Origin: Candidatus Ishikawaella capsulata Mpkobe
Lineage (GTDB): Bacteria; Pseudomonadota; Gammaproteobacteria; Enterobacterales; Enterobacteriaceae
Reading direction: 5' to 3'
Length of the DNA stretch: 64,000 bases
Assembly: GCF_000828515.1 (NCBI RefSeq)
Contig: NZ_AP010872.1
Coordinates: 629,222-693,221, forward strand
Made by a program: the position numbers and the translations under genes. The notes below the pieces were generated by a model. It was not told where the DNA came from. It saw only the letters and a program-made list of their open reading frames with translations, and ran no database searches. Every line of letters begins with the position of its first letter. The stretch's first letter is position 1. This document shows, piece by piece, positions 1 through 10,008 of this stretch.

Positions 1-427
1 CTATATTTACATTTTTAAATGCCGAGCAACAAGAATGATTTTTTGTCTAAAAAAGAGTTAATAACTTTTATTATTAATATATTGGTCTTTTCTCGAAGGA
101 GAAACATGGGATATTTATAGAATACATACTTAGACAGTTTATCATAATTTTACTAATTTATATAGCTATTCTTAATGTCATTTGTATGACAATTTTGCCA
201 TATATCAATATCAATGCATTCGTTAGTCCTTTGGATAAGGCCCTATACATTTATGATATTATTAACTTATTCAAAAATAGTAATAAGCGTATTAAAATAA
301 ATTACATAATAACTTATTAATAAAGTTTAATTATTTTAAAGTCTATTAATAATAGAATGTTATGTTATTCAAAAGCTCTACTTTAAATATGTAATTTTTA
401 AAATTTTTCTAGTAAGGTAAATAACAA
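1..427. other. Non-coding region upstream of metK
   Basis: AT-rich sequence with no reading frame I can recognise on either strand. A Shine-Dalgarno-like GAAGGAG followed by an ATG near position 106 opens only a four-codon frame. In E. coli speA lies on this side of metK, but I could not see convincing speA remnants. The metK promoter is presumably here; no MetJ operator repeats (AGACGTCT type) are visible. Confidence 0.5.
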
Positions 428-1579
428 ATGGCTAACTACCTTTTCACATCAGAATCTGTATCGGAAGGACATCCAGATAAAATAGCAGATCAAATAGCTG
501 ATGCTGTACTCGATGCTATTTTAGAACAAGATATTACAGCGCACGTAGCTTGCGAAACTTATGTAAAAACTGGTATGATTTTAGTTGGTGGCGAAATTAC
601 TACTAGTGCTTGGATAGATATAGAAGAGATTGCTCGTAATACTGTTAGAGACATTGGTTATATACATTCAGATATGGGATTTGATAGTAATTCATGCGCA
701 GTATTAAGTAATATAGGTAAACAATCACCTGACATTAATCAAGGAGTTAATAGAGTAAATAAATTAGAACAAGGTGCAGGAGATCAAGGTTTAATGTTTG
801 GTTATGCTACAAATGAAACCGAGGTTTTCATGCCGGCTCCAATTACTTATGCTCATCGCTTAGTACAACGTCAATCTGAAGTTCGAAAAAATGGTACATT
901 ACCTTGGTTACGTCCCGATGCAAAAAGTCAAGTTACTTTTAAATATGACAATCATAATATTATAGGAATTGATGCAGTTGTTCTTTCTACTCAACATTCA
1001 GAACACATATCATTCAAAGAACTACAAGAAGCAGTAATGGAAACTATTATTAAACCAGTTTTACCAAAAATGTGGTTAAATAACGATACTAAATACTTCA
1101 TTAATCCAACCGGTCGTTTTGTGATTGGTGGTCCTATGGGTGACTGTGGTATTACTGGTCGTAAAATAATGGTAGATACATATGGTGGAATGGCTCGTCA
1201 TGGAGGCGGATCTTTTTCGGGTAAAGATCCTTCTAAAGTAGACAGATCTGCTGCTTATGCTGCTCGTTATATAGCAAAGAACATTGTAGCTGCAGGACTT
1301 GCTGAACGTTGTGAAATTCAAATTTCTTATGCCATTGGTATAGCACAACCAACATCACTCATGATAGAAACTTTTGGTACTGAAAAAATATCTACCAAAA
1401 AATTGAATTTACTGATTCGGCAACATTTTGATCTAAGACCTTACGGAATAATTAAAATGTTAGATTTACTACAGCCTATATACTTTAAGACTGCGACATA
1501 TGGTCATTTTGGGAGAGAAATTTTTCCATGGGAAAAACTCAATAAGATCAAAGAACTGCGTTATTCTGCTGGTGTATAA
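428..1579 (+). CDS. metK: S-adenosylmethionine synthase
   Basis: Makes S-adenosylmethionine from methionine and ATP in the cytosol, supplying methyl groups to the methyltransferases in this window such as TrmB and RsmI. The 383-residue product matches the usual length of about 384. It starts with the family signature around SVSEGHPDK (residues 9-17) and carries the conserved glycine-rich GAGDQG (near 116) and a [10 protein letters not shown] segment near residue 260 with the phosphate-binding residues. It is followed by galP, as in E. coli. With metB, metC and metF also kept here, the methionine-to-SAM route looks deliberately maintained. No truncation or odd residue was seen. Confidence 0.97.
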   Translation: MANYLFTSESVSEGHPDKIADQIADAVLDAILEQDITAHVACETYVKTGMILVGGEITTSAWIDIEEIARNTVRDIGYIHSDMGFDSNSCAVLSNIGKQSPDINQGVNRVNKLEQGAGDQGLMFGYATNETEVFMPAPITYAHRLVQRQSEVRKNGTLPWLRPDAKSQVTFKYDNHNIIGIDAVVLSTQHSEHISFKELQEAVMETIIKPVLPKMWLNNDTKYFINPTGRFVIGGPMGDCGITGRKIMVDTYGGMARHGGGSFSGKDPSKVDRSAAYAARYIAKNIVAAGLAERCEIQISYAIGIAQPTSLMIETFGTEKISTKKLNLLIRQHFDLRPYGIIKMLDLLQPIYFKTATYGHFGREIFPWEKLNKIKELRYSAGV

Positions 1580-1770
1580 TATCAGTCACTATATAACTCT
1601 TCAATAAAATTGCTTTTTCATCAAAAAAAGTTTGAATATTTTGATAATTTATTATTTTCAGCAAATTAATAGTTATTATATAAATAAAATAATTTCCTTG
1701 AAATATGTATGTACATGCATTTGGTGGATTATATTTATTTACTAATAGCATTATTAGTTGCGGAGGCAAA

Positions 1771-3168
1771 ATGCTTGATAATATGTATCAAAATGTAATA
1801 TCAAATAAATTATTTAGTTTTTTTGTATGTTTTTTAGCTGCTCTTGCAGGATTATTATTTGGTTTAGATATAGGAGTTATAGCTGGGGCTTTACCATTCA
1901 TAACTACAGAATTTCATGTTACAATACATCAACAAGAATGGATAGTTAGCTCTATGATGTTAGGTGCTGCTATTGGAGCGATAAGTAATGGATGGATGTC
2001 TAAATTTCTAGGGCGGAAAAACAGTTTAATAGCCGGTGCATTATTGTTTGTTAGTGGATCAATTTTTTGTGCACAATCTACTACTCCACAAATGTTGATT
2101 GTGTCCCGTTTAATAGTTGGTTTAGCAGTAGGTATCGCATCTTATACTACTCCACTGTATTTATCTGAAATAGCTTCAGAAAATATTCGCGGTAGTATGA
2201 TTTCACTTTATCAATTAATGATTACTATCGGTATTCTTGTGGCATATATTTCTGATACAGCTTTTAGCGTGAATGGTAATTGGCGTTACATGTTGGGTAT
2301 TATTACTATACCTGCTTTAATATTGTTGATTAGTGTTTGTTTCTTGCCTAAAAGTCCGAGATGGTTAGCAGCTAAAGGATATTTTGATGATGCAAAGCGC
2401 ATACTAGATAGATTACGTGAGAGTACTGATCAAGCCAAAAATGAATTAACAGAAATTCGTGAAAGCTTAAAATTAAAACAATCTGGATGGATGTTATTTA
2501 AGAGTAACTGTAATTTTCGTAGAGCAGTTTTATTAGGGATGTTATTGCAAATAATGCAACAATTTACTGGTATGAATATAATAATGTACTATTCACCTAA
2601 ATTATTTGAAATAGCTGGCTTTGCTACTGTAACACAAAAAATGATAGGTACTATAATAGTAGGCGTGGTGAACGTATTTGCCACATTTATAGCTATTGGT
2701 GTAGTAGATCGTTTGGGACGTCGACCGCTGTTAATGTTAGGTTTTCTAATAATGTCAATTGCTATGTTTGCATTGGCTACGATTTTACATATAGGAGTTC
2801 ATACAACATTAGATAAATATTTGGCGGTCGCTATGTTGCTAATATTTATAGGAGGGTTTGGAATGAGTGCTGGTCCTTTAATTTGGGTATTATGTTCAGA
2901 AATTCAGCCATTAAAAGGACGTGATTTTGGCCTTACAGTTTCTACTTCTACTAACTGGATTGCTAATTTAGTAGTAGGAGGCTCTTTTTTAACACTCTTA
3001 AACAAATTAGGTAATGCTAATACTTTTTGGTTATATTCGATATTGAATTTAATTTTCGTATTATTAACATTATTACTCATACCAGAAACTAGCAATATTT
3101 CATTAGAACATATTGAACGTAATTTAATGTCAGGTAATAAATTAAGAGATATTGGCTCAAGGAAATAA
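1771..3168 (+). CDS. galP: Galactose/sugar-proton symporter (MFS)
   Basis: Inner-membrane sugar porter of the major facilitator superfamily, twelve predicted hydrophobic segments, probably importing hexoses with protons. The frame can be read from 1705, but ATG at 1771 has a CGGAGG ribosome-binding site five bases upstream and gives 465 residues, matching E. coli GalP (464), so I use it. Sugar-porter signatures are visible: the GRK motif after TM2 (LGRKNS), PESPRW-like PKSPRW, the [10 protein letters not shown] segment in TM7 and DRLGRRPL. It follows metK as in E. coli, and a hairpin follows the stop codon. Substrate is inferred from similarity; a related glucose or arabinose carrier cannot be excluded. 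Confidence 0.9.
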   Translation: MLDNMYQNVISNKLFSFFVCFLAALAGLLFGLDIGVIAGALPFITTEFHVTIHQQEWIVSSMMLGAAIGAISNGWMSKFLGRKNSLIAGALLFVSGSIFCAQSTTPQMLIVSRLIVGLAVGIASYTTPLYLSEIASENIRGSMISLYQLMITIGILVAYISDTAFSVNGNWRYMLGIITIPALILLISVCFLPKSPRWLAAKGYFDDAKRILDRLRESTDQAKNELTEIRESLKLKQSGWMLFKSNCNFRRAVLLGMLLQIMQQFTGMNIIMYYSPKLFEIAGFATVTQKMIGTIIVGVVNVFATFIAIGVVDRLGRRPLLMLGFLIMSIAMFALATILHIGVHTTLDKYLAVAMLLIFIGGFGMSAGPLIWVLCSEIQPLKGRDFGLTVSTSTNWIANLVVGGSFLTLLNKLGNANTFWLYSILNLIFVLLTLLLIPETSNISLEHIERNLMSGNKLRDIGSRK

Positions 3169-3177
3169 CTTCTATAT

Positions 3178-3211
3178 AATAAATGGCGATAAATTGGGCT
3201 CGCCATTTATT
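3178..3211 (+). terminator. Probable terminator after galP
   Basis: Perfect 11-bp inverted repeat (arms 3178-3188 and 3201-3211) with a 12-base loop, starting ten bases after the galP stop. The arm contains GGCG/CGCC, unusually GC-rich for this genome. The T-tract afterwards is weak, so termination is inferred from position and stem strength. Confidence 0.6.
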
Positions 3212-3529
3212 GTTCAATATAGTAATTATATTTTTATTAATTGTCATTTTGCAGAATATTACAATAAAATCAACAACTTTTAGTATATTAATATGTATTT
3301 TAAATAAAATTTTTTAAATCTATTTAAATGCTATCATTTTAGCAATAATATATGATATTATTAGTTTATCTAAATATGTTTAAAAAATTTCATTTCATTA
3401 CACAGTAGCAACATCAACATTTAAAAAATTTGTATATAAAATTATCTCTTCGTAATAAGAAAAATAACTTCTGTTTTTATATTATATCGGGTATTATTAA
3501 TATTAAATATCCTAATTAAGTGAATAATA
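3212..3529. other. Eroded gap, galP to gshB
   Basis: In E. coli sprT, endA and rsmE lie between galP and gshB. Nothing of them could be recognised here on either strand; the sequence is AT-rich with many stops. I see no RNA gene or repeat. Confidence 0.5.
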
Positions 3530-4480
3530 ATGATTAAACTCGGCATAGTAATGGATCCTATTCGATCTATTAATATTAAAAAAGATACTAGTTTTGCGAT
3601 GTTATTAGAAGCACAAAAACGTGGTTATGAAATTCACTACATGGAACTACATGATCTTTTTTTACGTAATGGTATTGCTTGTGCACAGACATATATACTA
3701 AATGTTAAAGAAAACTACAATGAATGGTTTTCTTTTGGTAACGTACAGGAAATACAATTACATGAATTAAATATCATACTAATGCGTAAAGATCCTCCTT
3801 TTAATACAGAATTTATTTATGCTACTTATATCCTTGAACATGCTGAAAAATTAGGAACTTTAGTTGTTAATAGGCCATGTAGTTTGAGAGATTGTAATGA
3901 AAAAATCTATGCTACATGTTTTCCAAAACTAATCCCAGATAGTTTGGTGACCAGTAATAAAAATAGGCTAAAATCTTTTTGGCAAAAACATGGTGATATT
4001 ATAATAAAACCACTAGATAGCATGGGAGGTACCTCAGTATTTCGTATCCAAGCAGACGATCCAAATGTTTCTGTTATCATTGAAGTGATGACAAATAATG
4101 GTAGTTCATATTGTATGGCACAAAATTATTTGCCAGCTATAAAAGATGGAGATAAACGTTTATTGATTATTGATGGTCAACCTGTTCCATATTGTCTTGC
4201 TCGTATACCCTTATTAAAAGAAACACGTGCTAATCTTGCCGCTGGAGGGCATGGGGAAGTGCGTGTCATTACCAAAAGTGACTTAAATATAGCACTTCAG
4301 TTAGCTCCTATTCTAAAAGAAAAAGGCTTAATTTTTGTTGGCTTAGATATCATTGGAGATAAAGTTACAGAAATCAATATTACCAGTCCAACTGGTGTGC
4401 GGGAAATTGAAGCTGCTTATCCAATTTCTATTACTAGTATGTTAATGAATTGCCTAGAAAAACGTATACACTCATTTTAG
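3530..4480 (+). CDS. gshB: Glutathione synthetase
   Basis: Joins glycine to gamma-glutamylcysteine using ATP, the second step of glutathione synthesis, in the cytosol. The 316-residue product equals the usual length (E. coli 315). The N-terminus MIKLGIVMDPI matches the family, and ATP-grasp features are present: the KPLDSMGGTSVFR glycine loop (about 158-170) and a C-terminal metal/ATP segment around GLDIIGDKVTEINITSPTG. It heads a run gshB-yqgE-ruvX conserved from E. coli. gshA, needed for the first step, is not in this window. Confidence 0.96.
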   Translation: MIKLGIVMDPIRSINIKKDTSFAMLLEAQKRGYEIHYMELHDLFLRNGIACAQTYILNVKENYNEWFSFGNVQEIQLHELNIILMRKDPPFNTEFIYATYILEHAEKLGTLVVNRPCSLRDCNEKIYATCFPKLIPDSLVTSNKNRLKSFWQKHGDIIIKPLDSMGGTSVFRIQADDPNVSVIIEVMTNNGSSYCMAQNYLPAIKDGDKRLLIIDGQPVPYCLARIPLLKETRANLAAGGHGEVRVITKSDLNIALQLAPILKEKGLIFVGLDIIGDKVTEINITSPTGVREIEAAYPISITSMLMNCLEKRIHSF

Positions 4481-4528
4481 CAGTATTTAGCATTGTGGAG
4501 ACTAACCCAGTGATTATTGGGGTATTAT

Positions 4529-5122
4529 ATGAGTATGAATTTAAAGCATCATTTTCTAATCGCGATGCCAGCATTACAGGATCCTTTTTTTAGACGCTCA
4601 GTAATTTATATATGTGAACATAGTCCAGAAGGGGCGATGGGCATTATCGTTAATAAACCATTGGAAACCTTGACAGTAAAAAATTTTTTACAAAAACTTA
4701 AAATAAAATCCATAAGCAATAAAGCAAAATTACGCAAAAATAATTTTGTTGATAGATTGGAGAAAATAGTATTTGTTGGTGGACCGTTAGCGGCTGATCG
4801 AGGTTTTATTTTACATTCTGCTCAATCTTCTATATATGCTTCTAGCATTTACATTTCAGAGAATACTGTAATAACTACATCACGAGATGTATTAGAAACT
4901 ATTGGTACTATAAAACAACCAGAAAATTTATTAGTAGCATTAGGATATTGTGCGTGGAAAAAAAATCAACTAGAAAATGAAATATTAGAGAATATATGGT
5001 TAACTACTCCTGCTACTAATAATTTGATTTTTGAAACTCCTATTGCTAATAGATGGTATGAAGCAGCGAAAACTATCGGAGTTAATATATACACTATTAA
5101 CTGTAATGTAGGACACGCATAA
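4529..5122 (+). CDS. yqgE: YqgE/AlgH family protein
   Basis: UPF0301 family protein of unknown biochemical function, always linked to ruvX in enterobacteria. The conserved N-terminus [19 protein letters not shown] begins at 4535; the upstream ATG at 4529 sits six bases after a GGGG ribosome-binding site, so it is my preferred start, with 4535 as the alternative. A TTG at 4517 would add four more residues and overlaps that site. About 197 residues, with the family's [11 protein letters not shown] and [14 protein letters not shown] segments. A lysine-rich insertion near residues 55-75 is longer than in E. coli. The stop overlaps the ruvX start (TAATG), implying translational coupling. Confidence 0.9.
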   Translation: MSMNLKHHFLIAMPALQDPFFRRSVIYICEHSPEGAMGIIVNKPLETLTVKNFLQKLKIKSISNKAKLRKNNFVDRLEKIVFVGGPLAADRGFILHSAQSSIYASSIYISENTVITTSRDVLETIGTIKQPENLLVALGYCAWKKNQLENEILENIWLTTPATNNLIFETPIANRWYEAAKTIGVNIYTINCNVGHA

Positions 5123-5538
5123 TGTTAGTAAAAACTATACTGGCTTTTGATTTCGGAACTAAAAGTATAGGTGTGGCTATAGGTCAACAATTAACGAAAA
5201 CAGCGTATGCCCTAAATGCGTTAATAGCAAAAAATGGCGTAGCCAATATCAACGAAGTTGCCGAATTAATGAGTAATTGGCAACCTAATTTGCTAGTAGT
5301 TGGATTACCGCTAAATATGGATGGTACTAAACAACCCATCACTAATAAAGCTCAAATTTTTGCGAATTACTTAAGAAATTATTTTAATATACCAGTTGAA
5401 ATGCAAGATGAACGTTTAAGTACAATAGAAGCATATGCAACATTGTTTGAAAAAAGTGGCTATAGAGGACTTAATAAACAAAAAGTAGACTCACAGGCCG
5501 CAGTAATTATTTTACAAGATTGGTTTAATGAAAATTAA
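5122..5538 (+). CDS. ruvX: RNase H-fold nuclease/resolvase RuvX (pre-16S rRNA 5' processing)
   Basis: YqgF-family nuclease with an RNase H fold, implicated in final trimming of the 16S rRNA 5' end. Its 138 residues equal E. coli YqgF. The first acidic motif FDFGTKSIGVA (about 9-19), the VGLPLNMDG strand and the DERLSTIEA motif (about 94) are intact. It overlaps the yqgE stop by one base. Its last codons lie inside a strong hairpin, so the gene ends inside its own probable terminator. Function follows E. coli YqgF; the resolvase name is historical. Confidence 0.94.
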   Translation: MLVKTILAFDFGTKSIGVAIGQQLTKTAYALNALIAKNGVANINEVAELMSNWQPNLLVVGLPLNMDGTKQPITNKAQIFANYLRNYFNIPVEMQDERLSTIEAYATLFEKSGYRGLNKQKVDSQAAVIILQDWFNEN

Positions 5539-5544
5539 ACCAAT
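5519..5544 (+). terminator. Terminator overlapping the ruvX stop codon
   Basis: Eleven-base-pair perfect stem (5519-5529 with 5534-5544) capped by a GAAA tetraloop. The ruvX stop TAA (5536-5538) lies in the right arm. A short T-rich tail follows. This would end the gshB-yqgE-ruvX transcript. Confidence 0.6.
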
Positions 5545-5633
5545 TTAATAAATTGACGTATTTTTTTATACGTACAGAATAAATATATGTTATATTAATT
5601 CAGTAGTTATATCAATTTTTATATCTTATCAAG

Positions 5634-6326
5634 ATGATATCAATAAAAGAAAACTTGAATGAAGTACGTAATCAAATTATGTTACATGCTATAAAATATC
5701 AGCGTCATCCAAAGGATATTAAATTACTTGCTGTAAGTAAAAATAAATCTATAAGTGAGATAAAAGAAGCAATAAAATTTGGACAAAGATTTTTTGGTGA
5801 AAATTATGTACAGGAAGCTATAAAAAAAATTCAGCAATTAAACAATTTTTTATCTGTAGAATGGCATTTTATAGGTACAGTACAATCAAATAAAAGTAGG
5901 CTAGTGGCAGAAAATTTTACTTGGTGTCATACCATTAATTCTTTAAAAATTGCTCAACGTTTAAATGATCAACGTCCTACATACTTACCTCCACTTAACG
6001 TATTAATACAAATAAATATAAGTGGTGAAGATAGTAAATCTGGTGTTGATTTGAACATACTACCAACATTAGCTAAAGTTATAAATAATAATCTTCCTTA
6101 CCTTAAACTACGTGGTTTAATGACTATTCCAGCTCGTGAAAAGGACTACAAGCTACAATTTTCTATTTATCAGAAAATGTCAAAAATATTTCATTCTATG
6201 AAACTACAATATCCTGATATAGATACTCTTTCTTTAGGAATGAGTGATGATATGGCAGCAGCAATTGCTGCTGGAAGCACTCTATTACGTATAGGTACTG
6301 CTATTTTTGGTAGTAGAGATAAGTAA
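5634..6326 (+). CDS. yggS: PLP homeostasis protein (YggS/PROSC family)
   Basis: Pyridoxal-phosphate-binding protein that buffers PLP and affects amino-acid pools; not known to catalyse a reaction. 230 residues against 234 in E. coli. The PLP lysine lies in LLAVSKNKS (about residue 36), followed by FGENYVQEA, WHFIGTVQSNK, and the C-terminal LSLGMSDDMAAAIAAGSTLLRIGTAIFG phosphate-binding stretch, all typical. Several PLP enzymes in this window (MetB, MetC, AspC) could be its clients. The downstream E. coli neighbours yggT, yggU and rdgB are gone. Confidence 0.95.
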   Translation: MISIKENLNEVRNQIMLHAIKYQRHPKDIKLLAVSKNKSISEIKEAIKFGQRFFGENYVQEAIKKIQQLNNFLSVEWHFIGTVQSNKSRLVAENFTWCHTINSLKIAQRLNDQRPTYLPPLNVLIQINISGEDSKSGVDLNILPTLAKVINNNLPYLKLRGLMTIPAREKDYKLQFSIYQKMSKIFHSMKLQYPDIDTLSLGMSDDMAAAIAAGSTLLRIGTAIFGSRDK

Positions 6327-6681
6327 AATTGTTTATGAGAATTATCGCTCAATAAGATTTTTTCTGATGTATCTCAACTTTATTTGATATAACTTGATTT
6401 AAAATCATTAGTTATTTTTTTAGAAAAACTGCAATTATTAAAAAATAAAAAATTCTTTCCAATCATGATTAATAATAACTTTAACAAAATATTTCACAAT
6501 ATTAGAATTTAGATTCAAGAATTGAGTTTTTGGATTTTTATAGCAGATAATTAGAATTTTCATTCTAAGTTTTAGAATCCTGTTGTTGAGATGATATCTA
6601 TTAATAAAATCATCTGGTAATTTTAAAATTTACAACTTAATACCTGTATAGAAACGATCATTTATAGATTTAATTAATACA
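6327..6681. other. Eroded gap, yggS to hemW
   Basis: Position of yggT, yggU and rdgB in E. coli. I could not recognise any of them. The sequence is AT-rich, stop-rich and without clear hairpins. Confidence 0.5.
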
Positions 6682-7827
6682 ATGCCTAATGAAAATTTAC
6701 CACCATTAAGTTTATATATTCATATTCCTTGGTGTGTGAAAAAATGTCCTTATTGTGATTTTAATTCTTATGCTTCAGATAAAACAATACCTCATTTTGA
6801 ATATGTAAAACACCTTCTGGATGATTTACAAGAAAATTTGCCATTAATAGTACCGCGAGAAATCAATACTATTTTTATAGGTGGAGGCACGCCGACTTTG
6901 CTTCATAGTAAAGCGATAAATATTTTAATAAATCATATAAAAATACTATTACCTATTTCTAATAATGCTGAAATTACTATAGAAGCTAATCCAGAAACAA
7001 TATATAGTAATCAATTTAAATATTATCAACAAGCTGGTATAAATCGTATTTCACTGGGTGTACAAACTTTTAAACAGAAACATTTAGAATTATTATGTCG
7101 AAATCATGGCATAAAAGAAATTCAATATGCTATTAAAGCAATAAAATTACTAAAATTACGTAGTTTTAATATTGATCTTATGTATGGGTTTACTGAACAA
7201 TGTCTGAAAGAAGCATTAGATGATCTCAATCAAGCCATTAAGTATAATATTCCACATATTTCTTGGTATCAGTTAACTATTGAACCAAATACATTATTTT
7301 ACTCATGTCCACCAAAATTGCCTGATGAAGATATAATTTGGGATATTTTTGTACATGGGCATAAATTACTAGAATCATCAGGATATTATCAATATGAAGT
7401 ATCTGCATATTCTAAGTTAGGTTATTATTGTCTCCATAATCTTAATTATTGGCGCTTTGGAGACTATATAGGAATCGGTTGTGGAGCACATGGTAAATTA
7501 ACTCAGTTAGATGGACGTATTATACGCACTATTAAAACAAATCATCCTCGTATTTTTATGAAAGGTATATATTTAAATAAAATCTGGAAAGTCAATGAAT
7601 CAGAAATACCTTTTGAATATTTCCTAAATCGTTTTCGCCTTATAGAACCTATTCCACGTAAAGAATTTACGGACTATACTGGTATATCCGAAGATTTTAT
7701 AAGACCGCAGATAATTCAAGCTATTTCTGAAGGTTATATCACAGAGAATAATAAAAATTGGCAAACTACAGAAAAAGGTAAGTTATTTCTTAATTCTTTA
7801 TTACAAATATTTATCAATAATAATTAA
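6682..7827 (+). CDS. hemW: HemW radical SAM heme chaperone family protein
   Basis: Radical-SAM protein of the HemN-like family; HemW members bind and deliver heme rather than oxidising coproporphyrinogen. 381 residues, as expected (E. coli 378). The 4Fe-4S cysteines C18, C22 and C25 (CxxxCxxC in IPWCVKKCPYCDF) are intact, with the IFIGGGTPTLL glycine motif near 66 and the EANPET segment. The short three-cysteine N-terminus supports HemW over HemN. It converges with trmB. Heme genes are not visible in this window. Confidence 0.92.
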   Translation: MPNENLPPLSLYIHIPWCVKKCPYCDFNSYASDKTIPHFEYVKHLLDDLQENLPLIVPREINTIFIGGGTPTLLHSKAINILINHIKILLPISNNAEITIEANPETIYSNQFKYYQQAGINRISLGVQTFKQKHLELLCRNHGIKEIQYAIKAIKLLKLRSFNIDLMYGFTEQCLKEALDDLNQAIKYNIPHISWYQLTIEPNTLFYSCPPKLPDEDIIWDIFVHGHKLLESSGYYQYEVSAYSKLGYYCLHNLNYWRFGDYIGIGCGAHGKLTQLDGRIIRTIKTNHPRIFMKGIYLNKIWKVNESEIPFEYFLNRFRLIEPIPRKEFTDYTGISEDFIRPQIIQAISEGYITENNKNWQTTEKGKLFLNSLLQIFINNN

Positions 7828-7866
7828 TAGAAACAACGTGTTTTTTATATATGAATAAAATATATT

Positions 7867-8574
7867 TTACACTTTCAGGAATTTAATATCCCAGATCTCC
7901 TGTCCCATTATATGCGCACGTTGTTCAAATTTCGTTAAAATTCTGTTTGAAGGCCGAGTTACAGCAGAATAAACAGATTGTTTTTTATATCCTCTTATGC
8001 CATTTAGGATATTTAAAATGTGTTCTGCATAGTTTTTAGAATCGGTTACTATATGAAAAAACCCTCCTATCTTTAGTTTTCTTAGTATTAATTCCGCAAA
8101 GGGAATTTGAACAATCCTTCTTTTGTTATGACGTTTTTTTTCCCATGTATCAGGAAAAAAAAGTTGTACTGTAAATAATGAACTATCAGGTATCATATAT
8201 TCTAATACTTCAACGGCATTATGATGTATTAAGCGTAAATTTGTAATTTTTTCTCTCGTTGCTAAATTAATACAACTGCTAATACCAGGTATATATACTT
8301 CTATACCTAAAAAATTTTGAGAAAAATTTAATTTAGTCATCTCAACTAATGAATCACCTCGGCCAAATCCAATTTCCATTACAACTGGAGCATCATTGCC
8401 AAATAATGAAACCATATTAATAGTATCGTAACTGAAATTTACTAGTAAATTTGACTTATTTTCAATAATATGTTTTTTATGTTTTGTCAATCGTCTTTGA
8501 CGTAATACAAAACTACGTATATAGAAAAATTGAGTAGTATTTTTGTTATATTTGTTTTGACATATATTAATCAT
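7867..8574 (-). CDS. trmB: tRNA (guanine-N7)-methyltransferase
   Basis: Methylates G46 in the variable loop of tRNAs using SAM. 235 residues (E. coli 239). Conserved elements include RSFVLRQRRLTKHK near the N-terminus, the SAM-binding VMEIGFGRGDSLVEM (about 66-80), the FFPDTWEKKRHNKRR catalytic segment and the C-terminal TKFEQRAHIMGQEIWDI. In E. coli mutY lies between trmB and yggX; here it is deleted without visible trace in the 183-base gap. Confidence 0.95.
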   Translation of the reverse strand: MINICQNKYNKNTTQFFYIRSFVLRQRRLTKHKKHIIENKSNLLVNFSYDTINMVSLFGNDAPVVMEIGFGRGDSLVEMTKLNFSQNFLGIEVYIPGISSCINLATREKITNLRLIHHNAVEVLEYMIPDSSLFTVQLFFPDTWEKKRHNKRRIVQIPFAELILRKLKIGGFFHIVTDSKNYAEHILNILNGIRGYKKQSVYSAVTRPSNRILTKFEQRAHIMGQEIWDIKFLKV

Positions 8575-8757
8575 TACTGTTAAACCTCTTTAGTTAATAG
8601 TAATTTAAAATTATAACTTTATAAAGATTATATTTGTATACTCAGTTTTTAACAAATTATCTGATATAACTATATAGTTATATATATTCCTTATTGCATA
8701 AAAAGAATATATATGGTTTATAGTTACTCAACAAATTAATTTATAATAGGTTCGTTC

Positions 8758-9003
8758 ATGGCACGCAAAATATTTTGTACTTATTTACAACGTGAGACTG
8801 AAGGTATGGAGAGTCAAGTATATCCAGGTAAGATAGGTAGAATTATCTATAATGATATTTCTAAAGAAGCTTGGAAAGAGTGGATAATAAAGCAAACTAA
8901 GATAATAAATGAGAAAAAACTTAATCTGATTAACCCAGAAGATCGCTTTTTTTTAGAAAATGAAATGATAAATTTTCTTTCTATCAAGAATAAATGTCTT
9001 TAG
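8758..9003 (+). CDS. yggX: Iron-trafficking / oxidative-damage protection protein YggX
   Basis: Small cytosolic protein linked in enterobacteria to protection of Fe-S clusters. The 81 residues align with E. coli YggX through [12 protein letters not shown] (with the conserved cysteine), [21 protein letters not shown] and LINEKKLN-like [14 protein letters not shown]. The last ten or so residues of the E. coli protein (91) are missing. A strong terminator follows. The ATG is five bases after a weak AGG. Confidence 0.94.
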   Translation: MARKIFCTYLQRETEGMESQVYPGKIGRIIYNDISKEAWKEWIIKQTKIINEKKLNLINPEDRFFLENEMINFLSIKNKCL

Positions 9004-9013
9004 TTCAATCAGA

Positions 9014-9052
9014 AAGAAAAGTTTCATAAACTGAAACTTTTCTTAATTTTTT
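9014..9052 (+). terminator. Rho-independent terminator after yggX
   Basis: Thirteen-base-pair perfect stem (9014-9026 with 9032-9044), five-base loop, followed by a run of T (9047-9052). It begins 11 bases after the yggX stop. The clearest intrinsic terminator in the window. Confidence 0.85.
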
Positions 9053-9112
9053 GAATACAAACTGTAAGTCATCGTAAAATAAATATACTTATTAATTTAT
9101 TTTTTGAGTATT

Positions 9113-9152
9113 ATGAATAATACGATCGGATCGTATCCGATTGTTCATTCAT
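9113..9152. repeat. Nested inverted repeat between yggX and deoD
   Basis: Outer arms 9113-9118 and 9147-9152 (6 bp) enclose an inner hairpin 9122-9131/9135-9144 (10 pairs including one G-T). The core also holds an overlapping 17-base palindrome at 9120-9136 that would fold differently. It lies between two convergent genes and may serve as the deoD-side terminator, though it has no T-tract. Confidence 0.5.
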
Positions 9153-9235
9153 ATTATACTAAAATTTTTAATTACTTACTACAAATACAATTATGCGGCT
9201 ATAAGCAGCACCCACTTGCAGTTATTAAATATAAA

Positions 9236-9955
9236 TTAATATTTACTGTTCATAAGAATGGATTCTAGTGCAATATTTACCATATCATTAAATAATGTTT
9301 GACGCTCTAACGGAGGAGTCAATTCTCCAGTATGAATGTGATCAGAAACAGTACAAATACTTAAAGCCTTTGCACCTAATTCAGCAGCAACAGCATAAAT
9401 ACCTGCAGTTTCCATTTCAACTCCTAAAATTCCATATTTTTCTAAAGTGTTTATTAGTTGCTTATCAGCTGAATAAAAAAGATCTGTAGAAAAAAGATTG
9501 CCAATATGAACTTTAATAGAAAGTTTATTAGCTGCGACTACCGCATTATGCAACATTCCAAAATCAGCAATAGCAGCGTAATCATGATTATGGAAACGTA
9601 TGCGATTTACTTTAGAATCAGTACAAGCTCCCATTCCAATTATCACATCGCGTAACTTGATATCCTTTCTTACTGAACCGCAAGATCCTATGCGAATAAT
9701 TTTTTTTACTCCATAATCAGTAATTATTTCTTTAGTATATATTGAAGATGAAGGAATTCCTATTCCATGCCCCATAACAGAAATTTTTAATCCTTTATAA
9801 AAACCAGTATAAGCAAGCATTCCACGTATATTGCTAATCTCCAAAGATTTAGCTAAAAAATTATCAGCTATATGTTTAGCTCGTAATGGATCTCCAGGCA
9901 TAAGAACTATCTCAGAAAAATCTCCTGGTTTAGCATTAATATGTGTAGTTGCCAT
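9236..9955 (-). CDS. deoD: Purine nucleoside phosphorylase DeoD-type
   Basis: Phosphorolyses purine (deoxy)nucleosides to base plus (deoxy)ribose-1-phosphate. The 239 residues equal the E. coli enzyme. [30 protein letters not shown] at the start contains His4 and the phosphate-binding GDPLR; the RIGSCGSV motif and the VEMETAGIY segment with the base-recognising glutamate, plus the SDHIHTGE active-site aspartate, are present. It lies 53 bases downstream of deoB on the same strand, an operon remnant of deoCABD. Confidence 0.97.
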   Translation of the reverse strand: MATTHINAKPGDFSEIVLMPGDPLRAKHIADNFLAKSLEISNIRGMLAYTGFYKGLKISVMGHGIGIPSSSIYTKEIITDYGVKKIIRIGSCGSVRKDIKLRDVIIGMGACTDSKVNRIRFHNHDYAAIADFGMLHNAVVAANKLSIKVHIGNLFSTDLFYSADKQLINTLEKYGILGVEMETAGIYAVAAELGAKALSICTVSDHIHTGELTPPLERQTLFNDMVNIALESILMNSKY

Positions 9956-10008
9956 TTGTATTTTCCTAATGTAAATATATTAATTGGATGTATTATAGTA
10001 CAATAAAA

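Noticed and set aside
1076-1348. Minus-strand frame opposite metK
   Set aside because: Shadow of a well-conserved gene; low-complexity Ser/Thr translation.
1705-1770. Longer galP start
   Set aside because: No ribosome-binding site; ATG 1771 has CGGAGG and gives the family length.
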